Shown in pieces: positions 27,886 to 35,985 of a DNA stretch of 64,000 nt. Both the position numbers and the translations under genes were made by a program. Below the pieces are notes generated by a model, which did not search any database, had not been told where the DNA came from, and saw only the letters and a program-made list of their open reading frames with translations. Within the stretch, counting starts at the first letter, position 1. The number at the start of each line of letters is the position of its first letter. Where the stretch lies: NCBI GenBank assembly GCA_030604135.1, contig JAUVWL010000003.1, positions 62,001-126,000 on the forward strand. The letters are read 5' to 3'. Source of the DNA: Burkholderiales bacterium (lineage in GTDB: Bacteria; Pseudomonadota; Gammaproteobacteria; Burkholderiales; Burkholderiaceae_C).

Positions 27886-27910
27886 GGACATGACATGTGT
27901 CAAAGTGTCC
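27886..27910. promoter_or_regulatory. Nested inverted repeat before the monooxygenase gene
   Basis: Outer arms GGACA (27886-27890) and TGTCC (27906-27910) enclose a second palindrome TGACA-TG-TGTCA (27891-27902). The structure lies 28 bp before the start of the flavin monooxygenase gene and resembles a regulator operator. No regulator gene is adjacent. Confidence 0.4.
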
Positions 27911-27938
27911 GTTGGCCAAAAGAGCAGAATGTGGGCCC

Positions 27939-29180
27939 ATGACGGATCCGGTACTGGTGGCAGGGGGAGGTATTGGTGGCCTGGCGGCCGCTTTTGCCTT
28001 GGCGCGTGAAGGTGTGCCGGTGACCCTGGTGGAACAGGCACCGGCTTTTGGTGAGGTGGGCGCCGGCTTGCAGCTCGGACCCAACGCGGTCCGTGTGCTG
28101 GACGACTGGGGCCTGTCCGCTGCGCTGCATGCGTGCGCGGCCTTTCCCGACGAAATACGTGCGCGCGACGCCCACACGGCCCGCCAGCTCGGTCGTTTGC
28201 GCCTGGGGCCGGTGATTCGCGCACGATACGGCAAACCCTATGCCACTTTGCACCGGGTCGACCTGCATGCTTTCCTGCTGGAAGCCGCGCGGGGTCAGCC
28301 GGGCGTGCAACTGCGCCTGGGACAGCGTGTGGCGGCCTACGAAGAGCATGCCGACGGTGTGCGTCTGAGCCTGGAAAGCGGGGAGACGCTCCATGGACAG
28401 GCCCTGCTCGGTTGTGACGGGCTCTGGAGCCGCGTGCGCGGCCAGTTGCTGGGCACGGTGCCGGTGCGCGCCAGCGGACACCTGGCCTACCGAGGCCTGG
28501 TGCCGGCCGATGAACTCCCGCCCGCCCTGGCCCAGCCCGTGGTCACCGTCTGGCTGGGCCCCAAGCTGCATGTGGTGCACTACCCGGTGCGCTCGGGCGA
28601 GTATTTCAACGTGGTGGCGGTGGTTGAAGGTGTGCTGGGGCACGGTCACGGCGGCGAGGTGGGCAGCGACCCCCAGAGCTGGACGCACCAGGCCCACGCA
28701 CACGATTTGCGCCGCGCGCTGGGGCCGGCCTGCGACGACCTCGTCCGCGTGATCGAGGCCGTGCACGAATGGAAACTCTGGCCTCTGAACGACCGTCCGC
28801 CGCTGACAGGGCCGGGGGAACATGCGCGGGGGCGCGTTGCCTTGCTGGGCGATGCGGCTCACCCCTTGCGGCCCTACCTGGCGCAGGGCGCGGCGATGGC
28901 GATCGAAGACGCCTGGACCATCGGGCGCCTGGTGGCGCATGAGGGGCGGTCGGGTCGGCAGCCCATTGGGTGGCCAGGGGTGTTCGAAGCCTTTGCCCGA
29001 ACGCGATGGGCGCGCAACGCACAGGTGCAACAGCGCTCGGCCCGCAATGGCAGCATCTTTCACGCCGACGGCGTGGTGCGTCTGGGGCGAAATGTGTCCA
29101 TGGCCCTGCTGGGCGAGCGCTTGATGGACAATCCCTGGTTGTACAGCGGGCCACCCGATCCGGTGGCACCGAGCCCCTGA
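27939..29180 (+). CDS. FAD-dependent monooxygenase, 3-hydroxybenzoate 6-hydroxylase/salicylate hydroxylase-like
   Basis: 413 residues, group A flavoprotein hydroxylase. The N-terminal dinucleotide motif is VAGGGIGGLAAAFALAREG. The mid-protein LGCDGLWSRVR is the second FAD contact, and GRVALLGDAAHPLRPYLAQG carries the GD motif that binds the ribityl chain. The pattern FGEVGAGLQLGPNAVRVLDDWG is typical of the 3-hydroxybenzoate 6-hydroxylase/salicylate hydroxylase group. An aromatic acid substrate is likely but not provable here. The gene is followed by a Bug binding protein (46-bp gap), which may bring in its substrate. No ring-cleavage genes are nearby. Confidence 0.8.
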   Translation: MTDPVLVAGGGIGGLAAAFALAREGVPVTLVEQAPAFGEVGAGLQLGPNAVRVLDDWGLSAALHACAAFPDEIRARDAHTARQLGRLRLGPVIRARYGKPYATLHRVDLHAFLLEAARGQPGVQLRLGQRVAAYEEHADGVRLSLESGETLHGQALLGCDGLWSRVRGQLLGTVPVRASGHLAYRGLVPADELPPALAQPVVTVWLGPKLHVVHYPVRSGEYFNVVAVVEGVLGHGHGGEVGSDPQSWTHQAHAHDLRRALGPACDDLVRVIEAVHEWKLWPLNDRPPLTGPGEHARGRVALLGDAAHPLRPYLAQGAAMAIEDAWTIGRLVAHEGRSGRQPIGWPGVFEAFARTRWARNAQVQQRSARNGSIFHADGVVRLGRNVSMALLGERLMDNPWLYSGPPDPVAPSP

Positions 29181-29226
29181 ACCCCAGCCTCTGCGCAAGT
29201 CGGACGGCTGCACCGGAGAAAGACTG

Positions 29227-30237
29227 ATGACACACCTTCCGCCCCGCCAAACCAGGCTGTCCCGTCGCCAGGCCCTGCAATCGGCTGTGGCCCTGGGCGT
29301 GGCCGGCCTGGCTGCCCCTGCGGCCCTCGCGCAGACAGGTGCCTGGCCGAACCGGCCGCTCAAGCTGCTGGTGGGCTTTCCGCCGGGTTCCTCGCCCGAC
29401 CTGATGGCCCGCCTGCTGGCCGAACCGCTGGCCCAGGCCCTCGGGCAGCCGGTGGTGGTGGAGAACCGGCCGGGCGCCGGCGGCAACATCGCCGCCGATG
29501 CGGTGGCCCGCGCCAGTGACGACCACACGCTGGGCCTGATGATCAACGGCAACCTGACGATTGCCAAGATCCTGAACCCCGCCACGCCCTACGACCCGCT
29601 GACCGACCTGGCGCCAGTGTCGCTGGTGGCGGTGGCACCGCTGGTGCTGGCCGCGTCGCCGGCCGCTGGTGCCGAGGGCGCCGGTTTCATCACGGCAGCC
29701 CGCCAGGCCGGTGACCGCTGGAACTACGGCACACCGGGCGTCGGCACCGTGGCCCACATCGGCATGGAGCTGCTCAAGTCGCGCGCCGGTATCTCGCCGG
29801 TGCATGTGCCTTACCCAGGCAATCCACAGGTCATCAATGCCATGCTGTCGGGCGAGTTGCAGATGGCCCTGCTGCCGCCGGGTCTGGCCATGCCGCAGGT
29901 GCGCGCCGGCAAGCTCAAGGCCATTGGCGTCACCTCGGCCGGCCGCAGCAGCCTGGTGCCCGAGTTGCCCAGTCTGAGCGAACTGGGTGTGCCTCAGTTG
30001 CAGCTGGAAATCTGGAATGCGGTGGCGGCCCCCAACAGCCTGCCCAAGGCCCACGTGCAGCGTCTGTCGGACCTGATCACCGACATCGTGCGCCGCGAGG
30101 ACGTCCGCCAGAAGATCTTCACCCAGGGCTGGCAGGTGGCCGGCACTTCGCCCGAGGGTCTGGCGCGCCGCATGCAGAGCGACGCCCGGGCCATGGCCGA
30201 AGTGATTGCCCGCAACAACATCCGCCCAGGCGGCTGA
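29227..30237 (+). CDS. Bug family solute-binding protein with a Tat-like signal
   Basis: 336 residues. The N-terminus LSRRQALQSAVALGVAGLAAPAALA is a twin-arginine-type signal, unlike that of the Bug protein at 43-1038, which has an ordinary Sec-like signal. The Bug domain follows with WPNRPLKLLVGFPPGSSPD, VENRPGAGGNIAADA, WNYGTPGVGTVAHIGMELL and NAMLSGELQMALLPPG. It follows the flavin monooxygenase and likely forms an operon with it; an aromatic acid ligand is plausible (inference). It is convergent with the DUF1653 gene, with a 3-bp gap. Confidence 0.9.
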   Translation: MTHLPPRQTRLSRRQALQSAVALGVAGLAAPAALAQTGAWPNRPLKLLVGFPPGSSPDLMARLLAEPLAQALGQPVVVENRPGAGGNIAADAVARASDDHTLGLMINGNLTIAKILNPATPYDPLTDLAPVSLVAVAPLVLAASPAAGAEGAGFITAARQAGDRWNYGTPGVGTVAHIGMELLKSRAGISPVHVPYPGNPQVINAMLSGELQMALLPPGLAMPQVRAGKLKAIGVTSAGRSSLVPELPSLSELGVPQLQLEIWNAVAAPNSLPKAHVQRLSDLITDIVRREDVRQKIFTQGWQVAGTSPEGLARRMQSDARAMAEVIARNNIRPGG

Positions 30238-30240
30238 GGC

Positions 30241-30717
30241 TCAGCCCTCCAGCAGGGCCAGGGCGTCGACCCGCCAGTGGTGCAGGGCTTCGTAGAAGCC
30301 TTCCCACACACAGCCATTGCAGCCCCGGCCGCAGCAGGTGGTGGGCTCGAGTGGCGGCCGCCTGAGCGCCTCGTCCAGCTTCAGGCCGCGCTCGCGCCAG
30401 GCACGCCCTGTCAGGTGGGCCACCAGCGCATGCGCCGTGGCCAGGTCGGTCAACGGCACCCGGGCGGGGTCGTGGGGCACAAAGCGGCGCTGCTCCCGGC
30501 CCTCGAACAGGCCAGTTTCCACGAACATGGCCGACGGGCGCACCCACTGCCCGAAGCCGCCGTACAGGGCCCGGTACAGTGTCAGGCCCTGCAGCGTTTC
30601 GCTGCAACGTACCGTGTCGATCACCTCGTACCAGCCCCCTTTGTAATGGCGGTAGAGGCCCGGCGGTGTGGTGTTCAGCGGTGGCAGGTCGTGGTCGGTG
30701 GGGGGCGTCTCGGTCAT
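30241..30717 (-). CDS. DUF1653 protein with C-terminal oxidoreductase-like cysteine motif
   Basis: 158 residues with two parts. The N-terminal DUF1653 domain (about 18-80) has GLYRHYKGGWYEVI, SETLQGLTLYRALYGGFG and WVRPSAMFVE. The C-terminal part (about 120-158) has CCGRGCNGCVWEGFYEALHHW, the cysteine motif of the oxidoreductase-like (PF09791) family, which may bind a metal or cluster. The combination is seen in betaproteobacteria but not characterised. It overlaps the universal stress gene by 4 bases (ATGA), suggesting a stress-related operon. Confidence 0.8.
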   Translation of the reverse strand: MTETPPTDHDLPPLNTTPPGLYRHYKGGWYEVIDTVRCSETLQGLTLYRALYGGFGQWVRPSAMFVETGLFEGREQRRFVPHDPARVPLTDLATAHALVAHLTGRAWRERGLKLDEALRRPPLEPTTCCGRGCNGCVWEGFYEALHHWRVDALALLEG

Positions 30718-31625
30718 GGGGTGCGGGCCGTGGACACCAGCACGTCGCATTCGGCCTCGGACACCACGTGTTTGGTGACGCTGCCCAGCAGCAACTCTTC
30801 GGCCGCCTGGCGACCGTGCTTGCCGATGACGATGAGGTCGCAGCCCCGTTCCCGGGCCTGGCTCAGGATGCTGGGCGGCGCATCGCCTTCGGTCAGGCAC
30901 ACGCTGTGCTGCTCAGCGGACAGACCGCTGGACAGCACAAAGTCCTGCAGGCGCTGTCGGGCCTCGGTGCGGGCCTTCTCGCGGTAGTGCACCAGGGTGG
31001 TATCGTCCACACCGGCCAGGCGCAGTTTTTCCTCGAAGGGACTCCGGAAGCTGTGCAGCAGCATCAGCTGGGCCTCGGGTGCCACGCGCCGGGCCAGGGT
31101 CAGGGCGTGCGCCGACCAGGGGGAGAAATCCAGCGGCACCAGCACGCGCCGGTAGGCGTGCACAGCCGCTTGTCGCACCACCAGCAGGGGGCAAGCCAGC
31201 TTGTGCAGCAGGCGATCGGCGGTGGTGCCCACCAGCAGGTGGTGCAGGGGACTGCTGCCGCGGGCGCCGACCGTCAGCAGATCGATGTCGTGACCGACCA
31301 CGGCATCACACAGCGACTGCACCGGGTTGCCCTCGATCAGCACCGGCTGGGTCGGGTGGGCGCCAGCCGTGTCCAGTTGCCGGGCCTCAGTTTCGAGCCG
31401 TTGCAGGGTCTGGGTGGTGAGTCTGTCCTGCCAGTCGGTCTTGTCGGTGATCCAGGTGCGCAGCTCGTCCATCCAGCCGTGGCTGACGACGTGGACCAGA
31501 CTCAGGCGTGCGTTGTGGGCCTGGGCGAGCTGGGCGGCGCGGCGCGCGGCCTCCGCCGCCGAGGGGGAAAAATCGGTGGCGGCCGCGATGTGACGCAGGG
31601 CCGTGGGCGCAGCGGGGGAACTCAT
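30714..31625 (-). CDS. Universal stress protein with two UspA domains
   Basis: 303 residues. Tandem UspA domains: the first (about 10-150) has a full start IAAATDFSPSAAEAARRAAQLA and the loop VGARGSSPLHHLLVGTTADRLLH. The second (about 155-300) has VLVPLDFSPWSAHAL and IVIGKHGRQAAEELLLGSVTKHV, with the ATP-binding G-x2-G-x9-GS pattern. I chose the ATG at 31625 because GGAAG precedes it; an in-frame ATG at 31640 overlaps the antiporter stop (ATGA) and is an alternative. It is flanked by the antiporter and DUF1653 genes in one operon. Confidence 0.88.
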   Translation of the reverse strand: MSSPAAPTALRHIAAATDFSPSAAEAARRAAQLAQAHNARLSLVHVVSHGWMDELRTWITDKTDWQDRLTTQTLQRLETEARQLDTAGAHPTQPVLIEGNPVQSLCDAVVGHDIDLLTVGARGSSPLHHLLVGTTADRLLHKLACPLLVVRQAAVHAYRRVLVPLDFSPWSAHALTLARRVAPEAQLMLLHSFRSPFEEKLRLAGVDDTTLVHYREKARTEARQRLQDFVLSSGLSAEQHSVCLTEGDAPPSILSQARERGCDLIVIGKHGRQAAEELLLGSVTKHVVSEAECDVLVSTARTP

Positions 31626-31636
31626 GGCGCTTCCTT

Positions 31637-33316
31637 TCATGTGCGGGCCGTGGCAGACGTGGGGTCGGTCAAAGCCTCACACACCTTGCGGGTGGCCTGC
31701 TCGGCGGCGTCGTCGAACAGGTTGAAGATGCGGTCGATGCCGGCGTCGGCCAGCACCCTGGCCTGGTATTCGTCGCGCACGGCCACGGCCACCTGGCCCT
31801 TGTAGCCGTTGGCGCGCAGGGCGTGCAGCAGGGCGCGGTTGGAGTCGATCTGCGGCAGTGTGCTGACCACCCAGCGGGTGTCTTTCAGGGGCAGGGAGTC
31901 GAGGAAATCCGGATCTTCGGCGTCACCGAAGCGCATGGGCACGCCTTTGTGGTGCCAGTCCCGCACCGCCTCGGGGTCGAAGTCCACCCCCAGCGCCGAC
32001 ACGCCCTGCGCGTGCAGGCGCTGCAACAGGCGGCCGCCATAACGACCCATGCCAAAGACCAGGATGTCGGCCTCGACCTTGCGGTCGCCGTCGTCTTCCA
32101 CCGCCAGCTCGCGGTGAGGGGTCTTGCGTTCGAACCACTTGAGCCAGGGCGCCAGCCGGTCGTACAAAGGGTGCGAGTAGAGAATCATGTAGGTGGACAG
32201 GGTGATGGTGATCAGCCCGACCAGGGTGGTCAGGCCCAGCGCCGTCACGCCCACGTGGCCCAGTGTGATGCCCATGGCCACGAACACGATGGAGAACTCG
32301 CTGATCTGGGCCACCGTGAGCCCGGCCAGGAAGCCGGTGCGGCGCCGGTAGCCCATGTAGCCCATGATGGCCATGACGATCAGCGGGTTGCCGATCAGCA
32401 CGAAAACGGAAAGTACGGCTGCCGGCCACAGCTCGGCGCCCAGCGTGGACATTTCCAGCTTGGCGCCCAGGTCGATGAAGAAGAACAGCAACAGGAAGTC
32501 TCGGATGCCGGTCAGGCGGGCGTTGATGGCTTCGCGGAAGGGGGTGGACGCCAGCGAGAAGCCGGCCATGAAGGCGCCGGCTTCTTTGGAGAAGCCCGCC
32601 CACTCGCCCAGCGCGGCCAGGGCCACGCCCCAGGCCAGCGCGAACACCAGCAGCAGCTCCTGGCTTTTGGCCATGCTGGCCACCACCCGCGGGATCACGT
32701 AGCGCATGGCCACCGCCAGCAGCACGGCTGCGGCCACCACACGGCCCACCAGCGAAACGCCCACGCTCAGCCAATCCACCTCGCCGCCGCTGGCCAGTTC
32801 GGGTGTCTTGAGGGCACTCATGGCCATCATGGCCAGCACCACGGCCAGGTCCTGGACGATCAGGAAGCCGACGGCAATGCGTCCGTGCAAGCTGTCAAGC
32901 TCGCGTTTGTCGCTGAGCAGCTTGACGATGATGATGGTGCTGGAGAAGGTCAGCGCGACCGCCACGTACAGGGCTTCGATGGGGGTCTTGCCCAGCAGCA
33001 GGATGAGCACGAAGCCGAACACGATGGTGAAGGTCAGCTGTCCCAGGCCGGTGGCCAGCGCGACCGGGCCGATATGCCGCACGTGCTGCAGGTCCAGCTT
33101 GAGACCGACAACGAACAGCAGCACGGTGACACCGATCTGCGCCAGCAGCTCGATCTGTTCGTGGGCATTGACCAAACCGAAGCCGGCGGGCCCCAGGGCA
33201 ATGCCGATCACGATGTAGGCGATCAGCACAGGTTGTTTGAGCCGCACGAACACGGCGCCGGCAAAGGCGGCCGCCATCAGCAGCAGGGCGAATTCGGAGA
33301 ACGGAGCTTCGTGCAT
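31637..33316 (-). CDS. Kef/YbaL-type CPA2 cation:proton antiporter with RCK (TrkA-N) domain
   Basis: 559 residues. The CPA2 membrane domain (about 5-390) has some 12 helices. The Kef family motifs are LLFVVGLKLDL and the HGRIAVGFLIVQDLAVVLAMM block with the essential acidic pair. A cytoplasmic TrkA-N nucleotide-binding domain (about 420-540) follows with ILVFGMGRYGGRLL and a GVDFDPE ending. Predicted to exchange K+ (or Na+) for protons, gated by a nucleotide or thiol ligand. The ATG at 33316 is close to the terminator of the thi operon. It is followed by UspA and DUF1653 genes, consistent with stress response. Confidence 0.9.
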   Translation of the reverse strand: MHEAPFSEFALLLMAAAFAGAVFVRLKQPVLIAYIVIGIALGPAGFGLVNAHEQIELLAQIGVTVLLFVVGLKLDLQHVRHIGPVALATGLGQLTFTIVFGFVLILLLGKTPIEALYVAVALTFSSTIIIVKLLSDKRELDSLHGRIAVGFLIVQDLAVVLAMMAMSALKTPELASGGEVDWLSVGVSLVGRVVAAAVLLAVAMRYVIPRVVASMAKSQELLLVFALAWGVALAALGEWAGFSKEAGAFMAGFSLASTPFREAINARLTGIRDFLLLFFFIDLGAKLEMSTLGAELWPAAVLSVFVLIGNPLIVMAIMGYMGYRRRTGFLAGLTVAQISEFSIVFVAMGITLGHVGVTALGLTTLVGLITITLSTYMILYSHPLYDRLAPWLKWFERKTPHRELAVEDDGDRKVEADILVFGMGRYGGRLLQRLHAQGVSALGVDFDPEAVRDWHHKGVPMRFGDAEDPDFLDSLPLKDTRWVVSTLPQIDSNRALLHALRANGYKGQVAVAVRDEYQARVLADAGIDRIFNLFDDAAEQATRKVCEALTDPTSATART

Positions 33317-33330
33317 CCATCCATTCTAGG

Positions 33331-33384
33331 AAAACGCCCCGCGCGCTTGCTTGACCGACGCGCTTGACAGTGGCCGGCGGGGCG
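33331..33384 (-). terminator. Likely rho-independent terminator of the thiamin operon
   Basis: Read on the minus strand, the DNA after the thiDE stop has GCCCCGC pairing with GCGGGGC, plus an inner stem GCGCG/CGCGC. It is followed immediately by TTTT. The loop is long, so the call is moderate. Confidence 0.5.
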
Positions 33385-34968
33385 CTACCGAGCGAAAGGC
33401 AGGGTGGGGTGGGGGAGCCGGTTTGGTTGGGTAGGTGAGCCCCGCGCTTGGCCCTGGCGCCACGCATTCAGCCACGAAGGCAGGCTGTTCGAGGGTGCTT
33501 CGCCCAGACCCCGAACCACGCAGCCACCCGCTGCCCCGGCGGCCGCCACGGCCTGCAATTGCTCCGGCTGCAGAATGCCGCCGATGCCCACCACGGGGGC
33601 GGGTGCCATGTGGGCCCACCAGGCCAGGTTGTCCAGGCCCTGCGGCAGCCAGGGCATGTCCTTGGTGGTGGTCGGCCAGATGGGGCCACAGGCGATCAGG
33701 TCGGGTGCCATGGCCGCCGCGCGGCACAGCTCCCACAGGCTGTGCGAGCTGATGCCCAGCTGCACGCCGGCAGCACGCGCGGCCTGCAGGTCGACGCGGT
33801 CCTGGGGTGACAGCGCCAGCAGGTCTTCCTGGCCCAGATGCACAGCCTTTGCACCGGCTTCGATGGCGGTGCGCCAGTGGTCGTTGACCACCAGACGCAC
33901 ACCGGCGGCATTGGCCGCGCGCTGGCTGCGGTTGATGGCCTTGCGCAGGGCAGCGTGCCAGCCCGCTTCGTCCAGGTTCGGTGGGCGCTTCATGCGCAGC
34001 TGAAGGGTGTCCACGGTCGGTCGGGCCGCCAGCACCGCTTCGGCCCGCTCGGCGCTGTCGACGATGGCGTAGACGCCTGGGGCGTGGCCACGTGGGCGGC
34101 TGGCCCAGGCCGCGGGGAGGCGCTCGTCCAGCGACAGCTGCGGCAGCAGGCTCGGGTCGGTGGCGAAGCCTTCACGCGCGATGACCGGGCCCACGCCCCG
34201 GCCCACGGCCCGCGCGTGGCGCAAGGCGTGGGTGGCGGCCATCTTGGCCAGCACCGCGGCGTCGGCCGTCACCCAGCCCAGCGCCAGCGCGGCGGCCATG
34301 GCACTGGCGAAGGTGCAGCCGGTCCCGTGGTTGTGGGGTGTGGCTTCGCGCGGCAGGGCCAGCCAGCCGGTGGTGTGGGCTGTGTCCAGCCAGTCGAGCG
34401 AGAGCCGGTCGTGGCGCTGGATCAGGGCCGCGTCGCCGCCGGTGATGACAACGGCCTGGCAACCCAGCGCGCGCAGCGCCCGGGCCTGGGCGGGAATGTC
34501 ACCGGGGGCGCCGTCGCCCAGCAGGGCCACGGCTTCGGCCTGGTTGGGGGTGATGGCGGTTGCGCGGGGCAGCAGCAGCTCGCGGTAGGCGGCGCGCAGC
34601 TCGGCGTCGGCCAGCGCAGCGCCGGTGCTGGCGCGCAGCACCGGGTCGACCACCAGCGCCAGTGGCTGCTGCGCGCGCAGCCGGTCGATGAAGGCGGCCA
34701 GCACACGCACGTTCTCGGCGCTGCCCAGCAGGCCGGTCTTGATCACGCGCGGCGGCATGTCGGTGGCCAGCGTGTCCAGCTGGGCCTGCAGGACGGCCGG
34801 TGGTGTGGCCTCGATGTGCGTCACTTCGGTGGTGCTCTGCGCCGTGATGCCGGCCACGATGGTGCAGCAGTGCACGCCCAGGGCGTCGGCCGCACGCTGG
34901 TCGGCCGCCAGGCCGGCGCCGCCACCGCTGTCGGTGCCGGCGATGCTCCAGATGATGGGGGTGGTCAT
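33385..34968 (-). CDS. thiDE: Fused HMP kinase/HMP-P kinase and thiamin phosphate synthase (ThiD-ThiE)
   Basis: 527-residue fusion, cytoplasmic, for pyrimidine phosphorylation and joining to the thiazole. The N-terminal ThiD half (about 1-270) has SIAGTDSGGGAGLAADQR at the start, VDPVLRASTG and the anion-hole HNHGTGCTFASA. The C-terminal ThiE half (about 300-510) has YAIVDS, LQLRMKRP, RLVVNDHWRTA, HLGQEDL, GISSHS and the CGPIWPTTTK phosphate loop, with a VVGIGGI ending. The C-terminal end after about residue 510 is low-complexity proline/arginine. It is the last gene of the thi operon (4-bp gap to thiG), and a hairpin with a T-run follows its stop. Confidence 0.93.
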   Translation of the reverse strand: MTTPIIWSIAGTDSGGGAGLAADQRAADALGVHCCTIVAGITAQSTTEVTHIEATPPAVLQAQLDTLATDMPPRVIKTGLLGSAENVRVLAAFIDRLRAQQPLALVVDPVLRASTGAALADAELRAAYRELLLPRATAITPNQAEAVALLGDGAPGDIPAQARALRALGCQAVVITGGDAALIQRHDRLSLDWLDTAHTTGWLALPREATPHNHGTGCTFASAMAAALALGWVTADAAVLAKMAATHALRHARAVGRGVGPVIAREGFATDPSLLPQLSLDERLPAAWASRPRGHAPGVYAIVDSAERAEAVLAARPTVDTLQLRMKRPPNLDEAGWHAALRKAINRSQRAANAAGVRLVVNDHWRTAIEAGAKAVHLGQEDLLALSPQDRVDLQAARAAGVQLGISSHSLWELCRAAAMAPDLIACGPIWPTTTKDMPWLPQGLDNLAWWAHMAPAPVVGIGGILQPEQLQAVAAAGAAGGCVVRGLGEAPSNSLPSWLNAWRQGQARGSPTQPNRLPHPTLPFAR

Positions 34969-34972
34969 GGGT

Positions 34973-35758
34973 TTATCCGATCAGGAAGGGATGGCCTGAG
35001 ACCGGCGTCGAAGCGACGGCCATGTCCTGCGGCGCCATCACGCCGGCCTCGAAGGCAGCGCGACCGGCTTCGATGGCCAGGCCGAAGGCGCGGGCCATGC
35101 GCACCGGATCCACGGCCTGCGACACGGCCGAGTTCAGCAGCACGGCGTCAAAGCCCAGCTCCATGGCCTGGGCCGCGTGGCTGGGGGCGCCGATGCCGGC
35201 GTCGACCACCAGGGGCACGCCGGGCAGGCGTGCGCGCAGGGTGCGCAGGGCGAATGGGTTGATCAGGCCCTGGCCCGAGCCGATGGGCGCGCCCCAGGGC
35301 ATGAGCACCTGGCAGCCCACATCCAGCAGGCGCTGGCAGGTGACGAGGTCGTCGGTGCAATAGGGGAACACCGCAAAGCCGTCCTTGATGAGCTGCGCCG
35401 CTGCCTCCACCGTGCCCCAGGGGTCGGGCTGCAAGGTGTGCTCGTCGCCCACCACCTCCAGCTTGATCCAGGCGGTGCCGTACAGCTCGCGCGCCATGTG
35501 GGCCAGGGTGATGGCCTCGCGCGCGGTGCGGCAGCCTGCGGTGTTGGGCAGCAGGCGCACACCGCTGGCGACGATGCCGGCCACAAAGCCGTTGTCGCCC
35601 GCTGCGGCCAGCGTACGTTTCAGGCCCACGGTGACCACCTGCGTGCCGCTGGCGCTGATGCTCTCGGCCAGCACTTGCGGCGAGGGGTAACCCGCGCTGC
35701 CCAGCAGGAAGCGACTGCTCAGTTCGACGCCGTAGGGTGCCCAGTTCGATGCGGTCAT
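34973..35758 (-). CDS. thiG: Thiazole synthase ThiG
   Basis: 261 residues, usual length. Makes the thiazole phosphate from deoxyxylulose 5-phosphate, dehydroglycine and ThiS thiocarboxylate. Hallmarks are [27 protein letters not shown] (with the Schiff-base-type Lys region), [36 protein letters not shown] and [19 protein letters not shown]. It is coupled to thiS (4-bp gap) and thiDE (4-bp gap). The partner ThiO supplies the glycine-derived imine, which fits the aerobic version of the pathway. Confidence 0.96.
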   Translation of the reverse strand: MTASNWAPYGVELSSRFLLGSAGYPSPQVLAESISASGTQVVTVGLKRTLAAAGDNGFVAGIVASGVRLLPNTAGCRTAREAITLAHMARELYGTAWIKLEVVGDEHTLQPDPWGTVEAAAQLIKDGFAVFPYCTDDLVTCQRLLDVGCQVLMPWGAPIGSGQGLINPFALRTLRARLPGVPLVVDAGIGAPSHAAQAMELGFDAVLLNSAVSQAVDPVRMARAFGLAIEAGRAAFEAGVMAPQDMAVASTPVSGHPFLIG

Positions 35759-35762
35759 GGGG

Positions 35763-35960
35763 CTAGCCTCCGACGATGGCCTGAAAGGTGAGCACGGTGT
35801 CGCCTGGTTGCAGCACCGTGTCTTCGCGCCGGTCGCGGGGCACGAACTCGCCGTTGACGGCGGTGGCCACCTGGGTGGCATCCAGCTGTTGCGAGGCGAG
35901 TAGCGCCGCCAGCGTCAGTCCCTCAGGGCAGGGCAGGGTGAGGTCGTTGAAGGTCAGCAT
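35763..35960 (-). CDS. thiS: Sulfur carrier protein ThiS
   Basis: 65 residues with the ubiquitin-like fold and the essential C-terminal GG (ending FQAIVGG). Its C-terminal glycine is adenylated and converted to a thiocarboxylate that donates sulfur to the thiazole. The motif [11 protein letters not shown] is typical. Co-transcribed between thiO (25-bp gap) and thiG (4-bp gap). Confidence 0.95.
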   Translation of the reverse strand: MLTFNDLTLPCPEGLTLAALLASQQLDATQVATAVNGEFVPRDRREDTVLQPGDTVLTFQAIVGG

Positions 35961-35985
35961 GTGGGTGTGTTTGCCGGGGGTTGGC

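Noticed and set aside
30230..30247. GGCTGAG/CTCAGCC hairpin at the convergent ends of the Bug and DUF1653 genes
   Set aside because: It overlaps both stop codons, has almost no loop and lacks a T-run; chance or weak attenuation cannot be separated.
31508..33367. Plus-strand frame opposite the Kef antiporter, rich in His and Gln
   Set aside because: Shadow of the antiporter; no family match and no start signal.
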